NCBI GenBank assembly: GCA_046589965.1
Contig: JBKJVF010000084.1
Span: 1-13,568 of the forward strand
Source of the DNA: JAJNPS01 sp046589965
GTDB lineage: Bacteria > Pseudomonadota > Alphaproteobacteria > Rhodobacterales > Rhodobacteraceae
Direction of reading: 5' to 3'
Length of the DNA stretch: 13,568 nucleotides
A program made the translations under genes and the position numbers. The notes beneath the pieces are model-generated. The model worked only from the letters and a program-made list of their open reading frames with translations, was not told the DNA's origin and did not search any database. Each line of letters starts with the position of its first letter. Position 1 is the stretch's first letter. Shown here piece after piece: positions 1 to 6,613 of this stretch.

Positions 1-1
1 T

Positions 2-610
2 CGGCTGACCGCATCCCAGATCACCGTGATGGGCGGTGGGTCGGGCATCAGCCTGCCTGCACCCGCCCTGGCCGCGCTGGGAGGCAAGGCCGCGCGTGAG
101 GCCCTGATCTATTGGGCCGCCCTTGGTCTTGGCGTCGGGTGCCTGGCGCTGGTCTATGTTCTGTTGCGGTCGCGTGTGGGGCTGGCCTTGACGGCGATCC
201 GCGATTCCGAGGTTGCCTCGGCCAGTCTTGGTGTCCGCATTCAGCGCATCAAATACGCGGTCTATATCGCCGTGGCAGCCGCGACCGCGATGATCGGCGC
301 GCTGATCGCGTTGCAAAAGCTGCGCGTTTCGCCTGACGCGGCCTTTAGCGTCAACGACTGGACCGCCTTTGTCATCTTTATCGTGGTGATCGGTGGGATC
401 GGGACCATCGAAGGGCCGATCATCGGCACCATCGTCTATTTCCTTTTGCGTGAATTTCTTGCCGATTTCGGCGCCATCTACCTGTTGCTGCTCGGCGCGC
501 TGGCCATCGTGGTGATGCTGGCGGCGCCAAGGGGGCTTTGGGGATACGTCGCGGGGCGCTGGGGGCTATCGCTTTTCCCCACCGGCTACCGCGTGACATG
601 GAAGGACTGA
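2..610 (+). CDS. livM: Branched-chain amino-acid ABC transporter permease, LivM type (5'-truncated by window edge)
   Basis: This is the C-terminal ~203 residues of an inner-membrane permease of the LivH/LivM (BPD_transp_2) family, which forms the channel of ABC importers for branched-chain amino acids and related small acids or amides. The reading frame is open from base 2, so the true start lies upstream of the window. About five hydrophobic segments are visible. Between the first two sits the cytoplasmic loop SRVGLALTAIRDSEVASASL, which matches the conserved LivM loop that contacts the ATPase. The conserved GGIGTIEGPIIG stretch follows near the middle. The stop lies 3 nt before the next start, and the Shine-Dalgarno GAAGGA (601-606) for the next gene is inside the last codons, so the two are translationally linked. 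No LivG/LivF genes follow, so they must be upstream if present. The family is clear; the substrate is unknown. Confidence 0.9.
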   Translation, partial: RLTASQITVMGGGSGISLPAPALAALGGKAAREALIYWAALGLGVGCLALVYVLLRSRVGLALTAIRDSEVASASLGVRIQRIKYAVYIAVAAATAMIGALIALQKLRVSPDAAFSVNDWTAFVIFIVVIGGIGTIEGPIIGTIVYFLLREFLADFGAIYLLLLGALAIVVMLAAPRGLWGYVAGRWGLSLFPTGYRVTWKD

Positions 611-613
611 CGC

Positions 614-1546
614 ATGGCCAGACGCCCCAAGACGATCATCACCTGTGCCATCACCGGGGCGATCCACACGCCCACGATGTCGGACGCGCTTCCCTACACC
701 GCCGATGACATTGCTGCAGAGGCGATCGCCGCGGCCGAGGCAGGGGCGTCGATCCTGCATCTGCATGCGCGCCGTCCGGATGACGGCGGCGTGTCGATCA
801 ACCCCGACCATTTCGCCGCCTTTCTGCCGCGGATCAAACAGGCGACGGGGGCAGTGATCAACCTGTCGACGGGCGGCAGCCTGACTAACACGATCGAGGA
901 CCGCATCGCCCCCGCGCTGCGGTTTTCGCCCGAGATGTGCAGCCTGAACATGGGGTCGATGAATTTCAGCTTTCACCCGCTGGCCAAGCGCTACGACACA
1001 TGGAAATTCGACTGGGAAAAGGATTACGTCGCCAATTCCGACACCTACATCTTTCGCAACACATTCCGCGACATCGGCAATGTGGCCGCGACCCTTGGCC
1101 CCCATGACATCAAGTTCGAACATGAATGTTATGATGTGGGGCATCTGTACAACCTGCGGTTCTGCATGGATATCGGGCTGTTCAAGGCCCCGATCTTTAT
1201 CCAGTTCATCTTTGGCATCCTGGGCGGCATCGGCCCCGAGGTGGACAACCTGATCTTTATGAAACGCACCGCTGACCGGCTTTTCGGCGACGACTACCGC
1301 TGGTCGGTGCTGGGGGCAGGCGGCGCGCAGATGGGTCTTGCGACCACCGCAGCCAGCATGGGCGGCAATGTCCGTGTCGGGCTGGAAGACAGCCTGCTGA
1401 TCGCGCGCGGGCGGCTGGCCGAAAGCAATGCCCAACAGGTCAGCAAAATCCGCAGCATCATTGAAGATCTGGGTTGCGAGGTGGCAACCCCTGACGAGGC
1501 GCGCGAGATGCTGGGGCTGAAGGGTGGGGACCGGGTGGCGTTCTGA
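614..1546 (+). CDS. BKACE family (DUF849) beta-keto acid cleavage enzyme
   Basis: This is a 310-residue protein of the BKACE family, founded on Kce, the 3-keto-5-aminohexanoate cleavage enzyme. The family are Zn-dependent TIM barrels that condense a beta-keto acid with acetyl-CoA, giving acetoacetate (or acetoacetyl-CoA) and a new CoA ester. The zinc pair is visible as H49 and H51 in ILHLHAR, and the third ligand is probably E258 in VRVGLEDS. The glycine-rich GAGGAQMGL (234-242) and FGILGGIG (200-207) segments are also typical. Length is normal for the family. The N-terminal loop reads ITGAIHTP; in Kce a glutamate (E14, by recall) stands where this protein has I17, so the substrate is unlikely to be bound through the same amino-group contact. 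Start at ATG 614 is supported by GAAGGA 8 bases upstream. It sits directly behind the LivM permease, suggesting that importer feeds it. Some BKACEs act on dehydrocarnitine, but nothing here proves that. Confidence 0.88.
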   Translation: MARRPKTIITCAITGAIHTPTMSDALPYTADDIAAEAIAAAEAGASILHLHARRPDDGGVSINPDHFAAFLPRIKQATGAVINLSTGGSLTNTIEDRIAPALRFSPEMCSLNMGSMNFSFHPLAKRYDTWKFDWEKDYVANSDTYIFRNTFRDIGNVAATLGPHDIKFEHECYDVGHLYNLRFCMDIGLFKAPIFIQFIFGILGGIGPEVDNLIFMKRTADRLFGDDYRWSVLGAGGAQMGLATTAASMGGNVRVGLEDSLLIARGRLAESNAQQVSKIRSIIEDLGCEVATPDEAREMLGLKGGDRVAF

Positions 1547-1633
1547 CGTCGCAGGCATGGCGCGCGCGCGGCAGGGGTTTCCGATCACGATCAGGCAAGC
1601 TAGCCTCGACATCTACCGGCACGGGAGGCGCTG

Positions 1634-2413
1634 ATGGATTTGGGTCTGGCGGAAAAGGTCGTAATTGTCACGGGCGGTGCGTCAGGCATTGGCGCTGCCA
1701 TCTCTGACGCCTTGGCGGCCGAGGGGGCCGTGCCCGTCATTGTCGCGCGTCGCGCGCCCGATGCGGGTTTTCTGGACGCGCTGAAGGCAAAGTCGCCAAA
1801 AGCGGGTTGGGTGGCGGCCGAGTTGTCCGACGATGCCCAATGCGGCAAAGCCGTCGACGAGGTGCTCGCCAGATGGCGCCGCATCGACGCGCTGGTCAAC
1901 AATGCAGGTGTCAACGATGGGATCGGACTGGAGGCGGGCTCTGCCGCGTTCCGGGCATCGCTCGACCGCAACCTAATCCACTATTATGCCATGGCGCATC
2001 ATTGTCTTGACCAGATCAAGGCCAATGCGGGGGCAATCGTCAACATCTCGTCGAAGACCGCCGTCACCGGGCAGGGAACGACCTCGGCCTATGTCGCGGC
2101 CAAGGCGGCTCAGCTTGGCCTGACACGGGAATGGGCGGCGGCGCTGGCACCCTTTGGCGTGCGGGTGAACGCGGTCATCCCGGCGGAAGTCATGACGCCG
2201 TTGTACCGAAACTGGCTTGATACCTTTCCCGATCCGACCCGCAAATTGTCCGAGATCACGCACCGCATCCCGTTGGGACAACGCATGACCGAAGCCGCTG
2301 AAATCGCGGATATGGTGGTGTTTCTGCTGTCGGACCGGTCACGCCACACCACCGGTCAGTGGATCTTCGTCGACGGCGGATACACGCATCTTGATCGCGC
2401 GCTCGGCACCTGA
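1634..2413 (+). CDS. SDR oxidoreductase, probable L-fucose/aldose 1-dehydrogenase
   Basis: This is a 259-residue classical short-chain dehydrogenase. Its Rossmann motif TGGASGIG is at 13-20, NNAG at 89-92, and the catalytic tetrad is N113, S140, Y153, K157. Basic residues R39-R40 after the second strand favour NADP over NAD. Several stretches resemble the L-fucose dehydrogenase group known from Burkholderia and Pseudomonas: NNAGVNDGIGLE, the SSKTAVTGQGTTSAY active-site region, PAEVMTPLY, and the C-terminal TTGQWIFVDGGYTHLDRAL. Those enzymes oxidise the C1 hydroxyl of L-fucose, and often D-arabinose, to the lactone. This assignment is from remembered family patterns, so the exact sugar is inference. 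The start is set by a good Shine-Dalgarno GGGAGG at 1623-1628. An 87-nt gap separates it from the BKACE gene, and a promoter/operator region separates it from the regulator downstream. The acid-sugar dehydratase of the next operon would be a logical downstream step. Confidence 0.85.
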   Translation: MDLGLAEKVVIVTGGASGIGAAISDALAAEGAVPVIVARRAPDAGFLDALKAKSPKAGWVAAELSDDAQCGKAVDEVLARWRRIDALVNNAGVNDGIGLEAGSAAFRASLDRNLIHYYAMAHHCLDQIKANAGAIVNISSKTAVTGQGTTSAYVAAKAAQLGLTREWAAALAPFGVRVNAVIPAEVMTPLYRNWLDTFPDPTRKLSEITHRIPLGQRMTEAAEIADMVVFLLSDRSRHTTGQWIFVDGGYTHLDRALGT

Positions 2414-2517
2414 CTGATCGGCGAAAGCAGCATGCGGCCGACGAGCGGGAGTTCGTGCGTCACGCCCCCATTATGCGCAATTGGCACCATGTTTTCATGA
2501 ATCCGCAGCCGCGAGGA

Positions 2518-2534
2518 CGCCCCGCACAGGGGCG
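2518..2534 (+). terminator. Small GC hairpin downstream of the SDR gene (weak terminator candidate)
   Basis: A perfect 6-bp stem, CGCCCC and GGGGCG around the 5-nt loop GCACA, lies about 105 bases after the SDR stop and before the promoter at 2560. It is GC-rich but has no T-run after it, so rho-independent termination is doubtful. It is listed because it is the only stable hairpin between the two transcription units. The remaining bases of 2414-2559 show no gene or other clear signal. Confidence 0.25.
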
Positions 2535-2559
2535 GGACCTTTGCCATCTCACGAATCCG

Positions 2560-2588
2560 TTGACAGGAAATCTGCCCGCAACGTAAAT
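2560..2588 (+). promoter_or_regulatory. Putative sigma70-type promoter for the regulator/catabolic operon
   Basis: A consensus TTGACA (2560-2565) is followed, after an ideal 17-bp spacer, by GTAAAT (2583-2588), a weak -10 match (TATAAT; bases 4-6 agree). Transcription would begin near 2595, immediately before the palindrome at 2600-2620. If correct, the in-frame ATG at 2587 lies inside the -10 element and cannot be the regulator's start. The prediction is by eye and unproven. Confidence 0.45.
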
Positions 2589-2599
2589 GCGGTTAAAGG

Positions 2600-2620
2600 C
2601 AAACTTGTCAGACAGGTTTG
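2600..2620. promoter_or_regulatory. GntR/FadR-type operator palindrome
   Basis: The arms CAAACTTGTC (2600-2609) and GACAGGTTTG (2611-2620) flank a central A2610. Nine of ten pairs are complementary; only T2605/G2615 mismatches. The core TTGTCAGACAG fits the FadR-subfamily consensus TNGTNNNACNA except at its last base. It sits just downstream of the predicted promoter and immediately before the regulator's likely Shine-Dalgarno, where a bound repressor would block initiation. The most likely ligand is the regulator encoded next to it, giving autoregulation of the whole operon; this is inference from position and symmetry. Confidence 0.65.
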
Positions 2621-2631
2621 GGGGATTCGGT

Positions 2632-3333
2632 TTGAACAAGGTCGACAGTATCGGGTTGGTCGGGGATGCGATCGGGGCGATTTCCCGGCACATCCGTGAA
2701 CACGACCTGATGCCCGGCGATCGGTTGCCATCCGAAGCGCTTTTGTCCAAAGAGCTCAATGTTTCTCGTACCGTCGTGCGCGAAGCGTTTCGCTCACTGG
2801 CCGCGATGCGCATCATCGAACTGGCCACAGGCAAGCGCGCGACGGTGGCGCAGATCGACCATGGCGCGATGTCGTTGATGATCGAACACGGCGTGCATAC
2901 CGATCAGATCAACATCCAGCAGATCTACGACGTCCGCCGCACCATCGAGACGCGGATTGTGACATTGGCGGCAATCCGGCGCACCGACCTGGAAGCAACC
3001 GAAATCCTGGCGCTGGCGACCGCGATGCGGGCCGATCACGGCGATCCGGCCAGACTGATGGAACATGATCTGGCGTTTCACCTGGCGTTGGCGCGCGCCT
3101 CGCGCAACCCGGTCTATGCGCTGATTGTCGGGGCGTTTCAGGGGATCACCCGGCAAACCTGGCCCATCGGATGGAAAAGCCGCACCACGCAGGCCACGCG
3201 CGATCTGATGGTCGCCACACATATTGATATCGCGCGCGCGGTGGCCGCCAGCGATCCGCAAACAGCCGCAGCAGCGATGTCGCAGCACTTTGACGAAAGC
3301 GTGCGGGCGCTTTTGACCGCGGGAATGTCGTGA
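2632..3333 (+). CDS. FadR-subfamily GntR transcriptional regulator
   Basis: With the TTG start at 2632 this is a 233-residue regulator. An N-terminal winged helix (about residues 8-75) contains PGDRLPSEALLSKELNVSRT (28-47) and the recognition-helix segment VVREAFRSLAAM. A C-terminal all-helical FCD ligand domain follows. The FCD metal-binding pattern is complete: D146 and H150 in EHDLAFH, H197 in ATHIDIA, and H219 in SQHFD. Such regulators usually bind a carboxylate, often a sugar acid, at this metal. An ATG at 2587 would add 15 residues, but it overlaps the predicted -10 element and places the operator inside the coding region; GGGGGA (2620-2625), 6 bases before TTG 2632, supports the shorter form. 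The stop is 7 nt before the sugar-acid dehydratase. Likely role: local repressor, relieved by a pathway intermediate. Confidence 0.88.
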   Translation: MNKVDSIGLVGDAIGAISRHIREHDLMPGDRLPSEALLSKELNVSRTVVREAFRSLAAMRIIELATGKRATVAQIDHGAMSLMIEHGVHTDQINIQQIYDVRRTIETRIVTLAAIRRTDLEATEILALATAMRADHGDPARLMEHDLAFHLALARASRNPVYALIVGAFQGITRQTWPIGWKSRTTQATRDLMVATHIDIARAVAASDPQTAAAAMSQHFDESVRALLTAGMS

Positions 3334-3340
3334 GCATCCC

Positions 3341-4543
3341 ATGAAGATCAGCGCACTTGAAACCGTCCGGATCGCAGAACGCCCCAACCTTATCTGGTTG
3401 CTGGTGCATACGGATGCCGGCCTGACGGGCCTTGGCGAGACGTTCTTTGGGGCCTCGACGGTCGAGGCCCATGTGCATGACTACATCGCGCCTCGGGTGA
3501 TCGGACGCGATCCGTTGCAGATCGACAGGCTTTCGGCGGACCTCGTGGGGTATCTTGGGTTTCGGTCCTCGGGCGCGGAAATGCGCGGAAATTCGGCCTT
3601 TGACATCGCGCTGTGGGATCTTTTCGGCAAGGCGGTGAACCAGCCGATCGCACAGCTTTTGGGTGGGTTCACGCGGCGCGAGATTCGCACCTACAATACC
3701 TGCGCCGGATCAACCTATGTCAGGGCGACCACAGGGCAGGTGACGTCGAATTATGGCGTCGGCGACATTCAGGATTACGATGACCTCAACGGGTTCTTGA
3801 ACCACGCCGATGAACTGGCGCATGCCTTGCTGGAAGACGGCATCACTGCGATGAAAATCTGGCCGTTCGACCGCGCGGCAGAGGCGACCTGCGGCCAATA
3901 CATCTCCATGCCAGACCTCCGCAAGGCGTTGGAACCGTTCGAAAAGATCCGTTCCGCGGTGGGCGACCGGATGGATATCATGGTCGAGTTCCATTCGATG
4001 TGGCAGCTTTTGCCCGCGATGCAGATCGCCCGTGCACTGGCCCCCTATCAGACATTCTGGCACGAAGACCCGATCAAAATGGACAGCCTGTCCAGCCTGA
4101 AACGCTATGCCGAGGTATCGCCCGCGCCGATTTCCGCGTCCGAGACGCTTGCCACCCGGTGGGGGTTCCGCGACCTTCTGGAAACCGGGGCTGCGGGGGT
4201 CGTGATGCTGGACCTGTCGTGGTGTGGCGGTCTGTCTGAGGCGCGCAAGATCGCGTCCATGGCCGAGGCTTGGCATCTGCCGATCGCCCCGCACGATTGC
4301 ACCGGGCCGGTCGTTCTTTGCGCCAGCACGCATCTGTCGCTGAACGCGCCCAATGCACTGGTGCAGGAAAGCGTGCGCGCCTTTTATCGCACCTGGTACC
4401 GCGATTTGGTCACGGCACTGCCCGAGGTCAAGGGCGGCATGATCACCGTTCCACCCGGAGCGGGGCTTGGGATGGAGCTCCATCCCGACCTCGACCGGGC
4501 CTTTACGACGTCGAGACGGAAATCCGACGCAACCACGGTCTGA
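3341..4543 (+). CDS. Enolase-superfamily acid-sugar dehydratase (GalD/mannonate-dehydratase-like)
   Basis: This is a 400-residue mandelate racemase/muconate lactonizing enzyme family protein: capping domain at about 1-120, then the (beta/alpha)7 barrel. Metal ligands are E216, E242 and E268. H218 (motif E-F-H), K172 (AMKIWPF) and H318 (IAPHDCTGP) line the expected active site. The spacing E216/E242/E268/H318 (26, 26, 50) is identical to D183/E209/E235/H285 of E. coli galactonate dehydratase, and H218 matches its acid H185, so a dehydration of an aldonate to a 2-keto-3-deoxyaldonate is the best call. The first ligand is Glu rather than Asp, and the loop region between the capping domain and K172 is longer than in GalD, so the sugar acid probably differs. 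It follows the regulator by 7 nt and precedes the sugar importer. The Shine-Dalgarno is weak, suggesting coupling to the regulator's translation. Confidence 0.85.
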   Translation: MKISALETVRIAERPNLIWLLVHTDAGLTGLGETFFGASTVEAHVHDYIAPRVIGRDPLQIDRLSADLVGYLGFRSSGAEMRGNSAFDIALWDLFGKAVNQPIAQLLGGFTRREIRTYNTCAGSTYVRATTGQVTSNYGVGDIQDYDDLNGFLNHADELAHALLEDGITAMKIWPFDRAAEATCGQYISMPDLRKALEPFEKIRSAVGDRMDIMVEFHSMWQLLPAMQIARALAPYQTFWHEDPIKMDSLSSLKRYAEVSPAPISASETLATRWGFRDLLETGAAGVVMLDLSWCGGLSEARKIASMAEAWHLPIAPHDCTGPVVLCASTHLSLNAPNALVQESVRAFYRTWYRDLVTALPEVKGGMITVPPGAGLGMELHPDLDRAFTTSRRKSDATTV

Positions 4544-4563
4544 AAGGACCATAACAACTGCAT

Positions 4564-4571
4564 GGGAGGAG
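4564..4571 (+). promoter_or_regulatory. Strong ribosome binding site of the sugar-binding protein gene
   Basis: GGGAGGAG ends 6 bases before ATG 4578. It rules out an in-frame upstream start at 4467, which would overlap the dehydratase gene and mask the signal peptide. It is among the strongest Shine-Dalgarnos in the operon, as expected for an abundant periplasmic protein. Confidence 0.8.
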
Positions 4572-4577
4572 AACATC

Positions 4578-5555
4578 ATGACAAAACTCAAAGGGCTGGT
4601 CCTGGCGGCCTTGCTGTCTACAACCTCGACGGGGGCCTTTGCGCAGGACCCGCTCGATATCGTCTTTACCGTTCATTCGGGCGCGTCCAACACGTTCTGG
4701 CAAGCCGTACAAAAGGGCTATGAGGACGCCTGCAGCAAGATCGCCGCAACCTGCCAGATGGTCTATCTGCAGACCGACGGCTCGATCCCTGAGCAGGTCG
4801 CGAACATGGAGGCGGCCCTTGCCCGCAGCCCCGATGCGCTGATCACGTCCATCGTCGACAATACTGCCTTTGACGAGGTCATCCAGCGCGCACGCGACGC
4901 CGGTGTCATCGTGATCGCAGCCAATGTGGACGATCTGGAAGGTGCGGCCGGGAACGCGCGGCAGGCCTTTGTCGGTCAGGGCTTCAAACCGGCAGGCTAT
5001 GGCCTGGCACGGGCGCAATGGGCCAACATGCCGGCCGAAGGGCCGATCCATGTGCTGGTTGGCGTCTCCGGTCCCGGTCAGAACTGGTCTGAAACCCGCG
5101 CGCTTGGCGTGACGACCTATCTGGACGAGATGATTGCGGCCAGTCCCGACCGCGCGATCACCTATGAAAAGATCGACTCGGGTCTTGATCTGGCAATCGT
5201 GGCGGACCGTGTGGGCGCGTATCTGTCCGCACGTCCAGAAACCAACGCCTATTTCGACACCGGTTTCTGGCATGCAGGCGTTGCGGGCGTGCTGCGCGAC
5301 CGCGGGATCGAGCCGGGCAAGGTTCTGCTCGCAGGCTTTGACCTTGTGCCAATCGTGCTGGACGAGATGGACGCGGGCTATATCCAGGTCGAAGTCGACC
5401 AGCAGCCCTACATGCAAGGCTTCATGCCGGTGATGATGGTCTATCAGAACAAGACCGTGGGCCTGTCGCCCGTTGACATCAACACAGGCGAGGCTCTGGT
5501 CTATCCCAAGGACGTTGCGGCTGTGCGCGAATTGTCCGAGCAGGGACTGCGCTAA
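4578..5555 (+). CDS. Periplasmic sugar-binding protein of a FrcB/RbsB-type ABC importer
   Basis: This is a 325-residue substrate-binding protein of the Peripla_BP_4 (ribose/fructose/galactose) class. A Sec signal peptide runs from MTKLKG through the hydrophobic core LVLAALL to AFA-QD, with probable cleavage after A22. The mature part starts with the typical DIVFTVHSGASNTFWQAVQKG strand-helix unit. The C-terminal lobe shows LLAGFDLVP and the hinge/ligand segment VEVDQQPYMQGF characteristic of pentose and hexose binders. Cysteines C52 and C59 could form a disulfide in the periplasm. It is followed by a stable hairpin and then by its permease and ATPase, the same gene order as frcBCA of Sinorhizobium. 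The ligand cannot be read from sequence; the neighbouring mutarotase and acid-sugar dehydratase point to an aldose or modified sugar. Confidence 0.9.
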   Translation: MTKLKGLVLAALLSTTSTGAFAQDPLDIVFTVHSGASNTFWQAVQKGYEDACSKIAATCQMVYLQTDGSIPEQVANMEAALARSPDALITSIVDNTAFDEVIQRARDAGVIVIAANVDDLEGAAGNARQAFVGQGFKPAGYGLARAQWANMPAEGPIHVLVGVSGPGQNWSETRALGVTTYLDEMIAASPDRAITYEKIDSGLDLAIVADRVGAYLSARPETNAYFDTGFWHAGVAGVLRDRGIEPGKVLLAGFDLVPIVLDEMDAGYIQVEVDQQPYMQGFMPVMMVYQNKTVGLSPVDINTGEALVYPKDVAAVRELSEQGLR

Positions 5556-5567
5556 CATCAGAAAAAC

Positions 5568-5599
5568 CGGTCGGCGCGGGGGTAACCTTGCGCCGACCG
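5568..5599 (+). promoter_or_regulatory. Intercistronic hairpin between binding-protein and permease genes
   Basis: CGGTCGGCGC (5568-5577) and GCGCCGACCG (5590-5599) form a perfect 10-bp stem around a 12-nt loop that starts 13 bases after the binding-protein stop. No T-run follows, so it is unlikely to be a full terminator. Hairpins here in ABC-importer operons commonly protect the 5' part of the mRNA from 3' exonucleases, giving more binding protein than permease; partial attenuation is also possible. The stem covers the upstream in-frame TTG at 5588, arguing that the permease starts at ATG 5627. Confidence 0.75.
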
Positions 5600-5626
5600 C
5601 CTCTGCAACAAGGGAAAACACGCCAC

Positions 5627-6613
5627 ATGCGACGCCTTTTCAAACTTTCGCTGCAAAAGCCTGAACTGGCCAGCACGCTGTTGCTGCTGCTGTTGGTGAT
5701 CGCGTTTCAGATCCGGTCCGACAATGTGTTCATGTCGACCAACAACATTCGCGGCATCTTGGGCATTCTGCCGGAAACCGCGCTGGTGGCGGTTGGTGTC
5801 ACCCTTTTGATGATCTGTGGCGAGTTCGATCTGTCGGTCGGCTCGGTCTTTGCGCTGATGCCGATGACGATGGCGGTGCTCGTGGTGGGCGGCTGGCCGT
5901 TCTGGATCGCGGTGCTGGCGGGTCTTTCGTTAAGCGCGCTGATCGGGTTCCTGAACGGCTGGATCACCATCCGCTTTGACATCCCGTCCTTCATCACCAC
6001 GCTGGGCATGCTGTTCATGGCGCGGTCGCTGACGGTGGTGATATCGGGCGGATTTCCCCCCCGCATCAAACCGGGCGAAGTGCCCAGCTGGATCTTTGTC
6101 GGCTTTGTCGATGACGGAAACCTGATCCGTGCCTCGGTCCTGTGGTTTGCAGGCATCGCCATCCTGATCAGCCTATTGCTGTCGCGCACGAACTTTGGCA
6201 ACTGGGTCCGCGCGACGGGGGGCTTTCCTCCGGCAGCGGCTGCGATGGGTATTTCTACGGGCAAGGTCAAGATTGCCTGCTTCATGATCTGTTCGGTGCT
6301 GGCGGGCTTTGCGGGCATGATCCAGTCGCTGCGGCTGAACTCCTTCCTGCCGTCAATCGGGGAAGGCATCGAATTGCAAGCCGTGGCCTCTGCCGTCATC
6401 GGGGGCACGTCATTGTCGGGCGGTGTCGGGTCGATCTTGGGCGGGCTGATAGGCGCCACGCTGATCCGGGTCATCGACAACGGCATGGTTCTGTCGCAGA
6501 TCGACGCCAACTGGTTCAAGTTTGCCATCGGGGCACTGACGATCTTTGCCGTCGTCGGCAACGCGTGGCTGCGTCGCAAAGGTCGGGCAATGAAGGTGGA
6601 GACCGACAAATGA
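5627..6613 (+). CDS. Sugar ABC transporter permease (FrcC/RbsC-like)
   Basis: This 328-residue inner-membrane protein is made mostly of hydrophobic helices, in the BPD_transp_2 family that serves ribose/fructose-type importers. Characteristic conserved blocks are GEFDLSVGSVFAL, NGWITIRFDIPSFITTLGM, ATGGFPPAAAAMGIS (the cytoplasmic loop that docks with the ATPase) and SAVIGGTSLSGGVGSILGG. Length is normal for a full single-subunit permease, which would dimerise. The start is ATG 5627, with AAGGGA about 11 bases upstream; an in-frame TTG at 5588 lies in the preceding hairpin and is rejected. Its last four bases overlap the ATPase start (ATGA), so the two are translationally coupled. It acts with the binding protein upstream and the ATPase downstream. 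Confidence 0.92.
   Translation: MRRLFKLSLQKPELASTLLLLLLVIAFQIRSDNVFMSTNNIRGILGILPETALVAVGVTLLMICGEFDLSVGSVFALMPMTMAVLVVGGWPFWIAVLAGLSLSALIGFLNGWITIRFDIPSFITTLGMLFMARSLTVVISGGFPPRIKPGEVPSWIFVGFVDDGNLIRASVLWFAGIAILISLLLSRTNFGNWVRATGGFPPAAAAMGISTGKVKIACFMICSVLAGFAGMIQSLRLNSFLPSIGEGIELQAVASAVIGGTSLSGGVGSILGGLIGATLIRVIDNGMVLSQIDANWFKFAIGALTIFAVVGNAWLRRKGRAMKVETDK

Noticed and set aside
1559..1572. Alternating GC run (possible Z-DNA or repeat)
   Set aside because: Only 14 bases long and unremarkable in DNA of this composition.
1593..1606. Quasi-palindrome AGGCAAGCTAGCCT upstream of the fucose-dehydrogenase-like SDR
   Set aside because: One pair is mismatched, only four outer pairs are firm, no promoter was recognised near it, and no second copy was found.
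566..1612. 348-codon minus-strand open frame opposite the BKACE gene
   Set aside because: It is a shadow of the BKACE coding sequence, with no ribosome site or motif of its own.
1823..1833. TTGTCCGACGA, a match to the FadR-type core TNGTNNNACNA
   Set aside because: It lies inside the SDR coding region, has no extended flanking symmetry, and such a short degenerate motif is expected by chance.
4503..5621. 372-codon minus-strand open frame opposite the sugar-binding protein gene
   Set aside because: It mirrors a clear binding protein with a signal peptide, has no recognisable motif, and depends on GC-rich DNA lacking stop codons.
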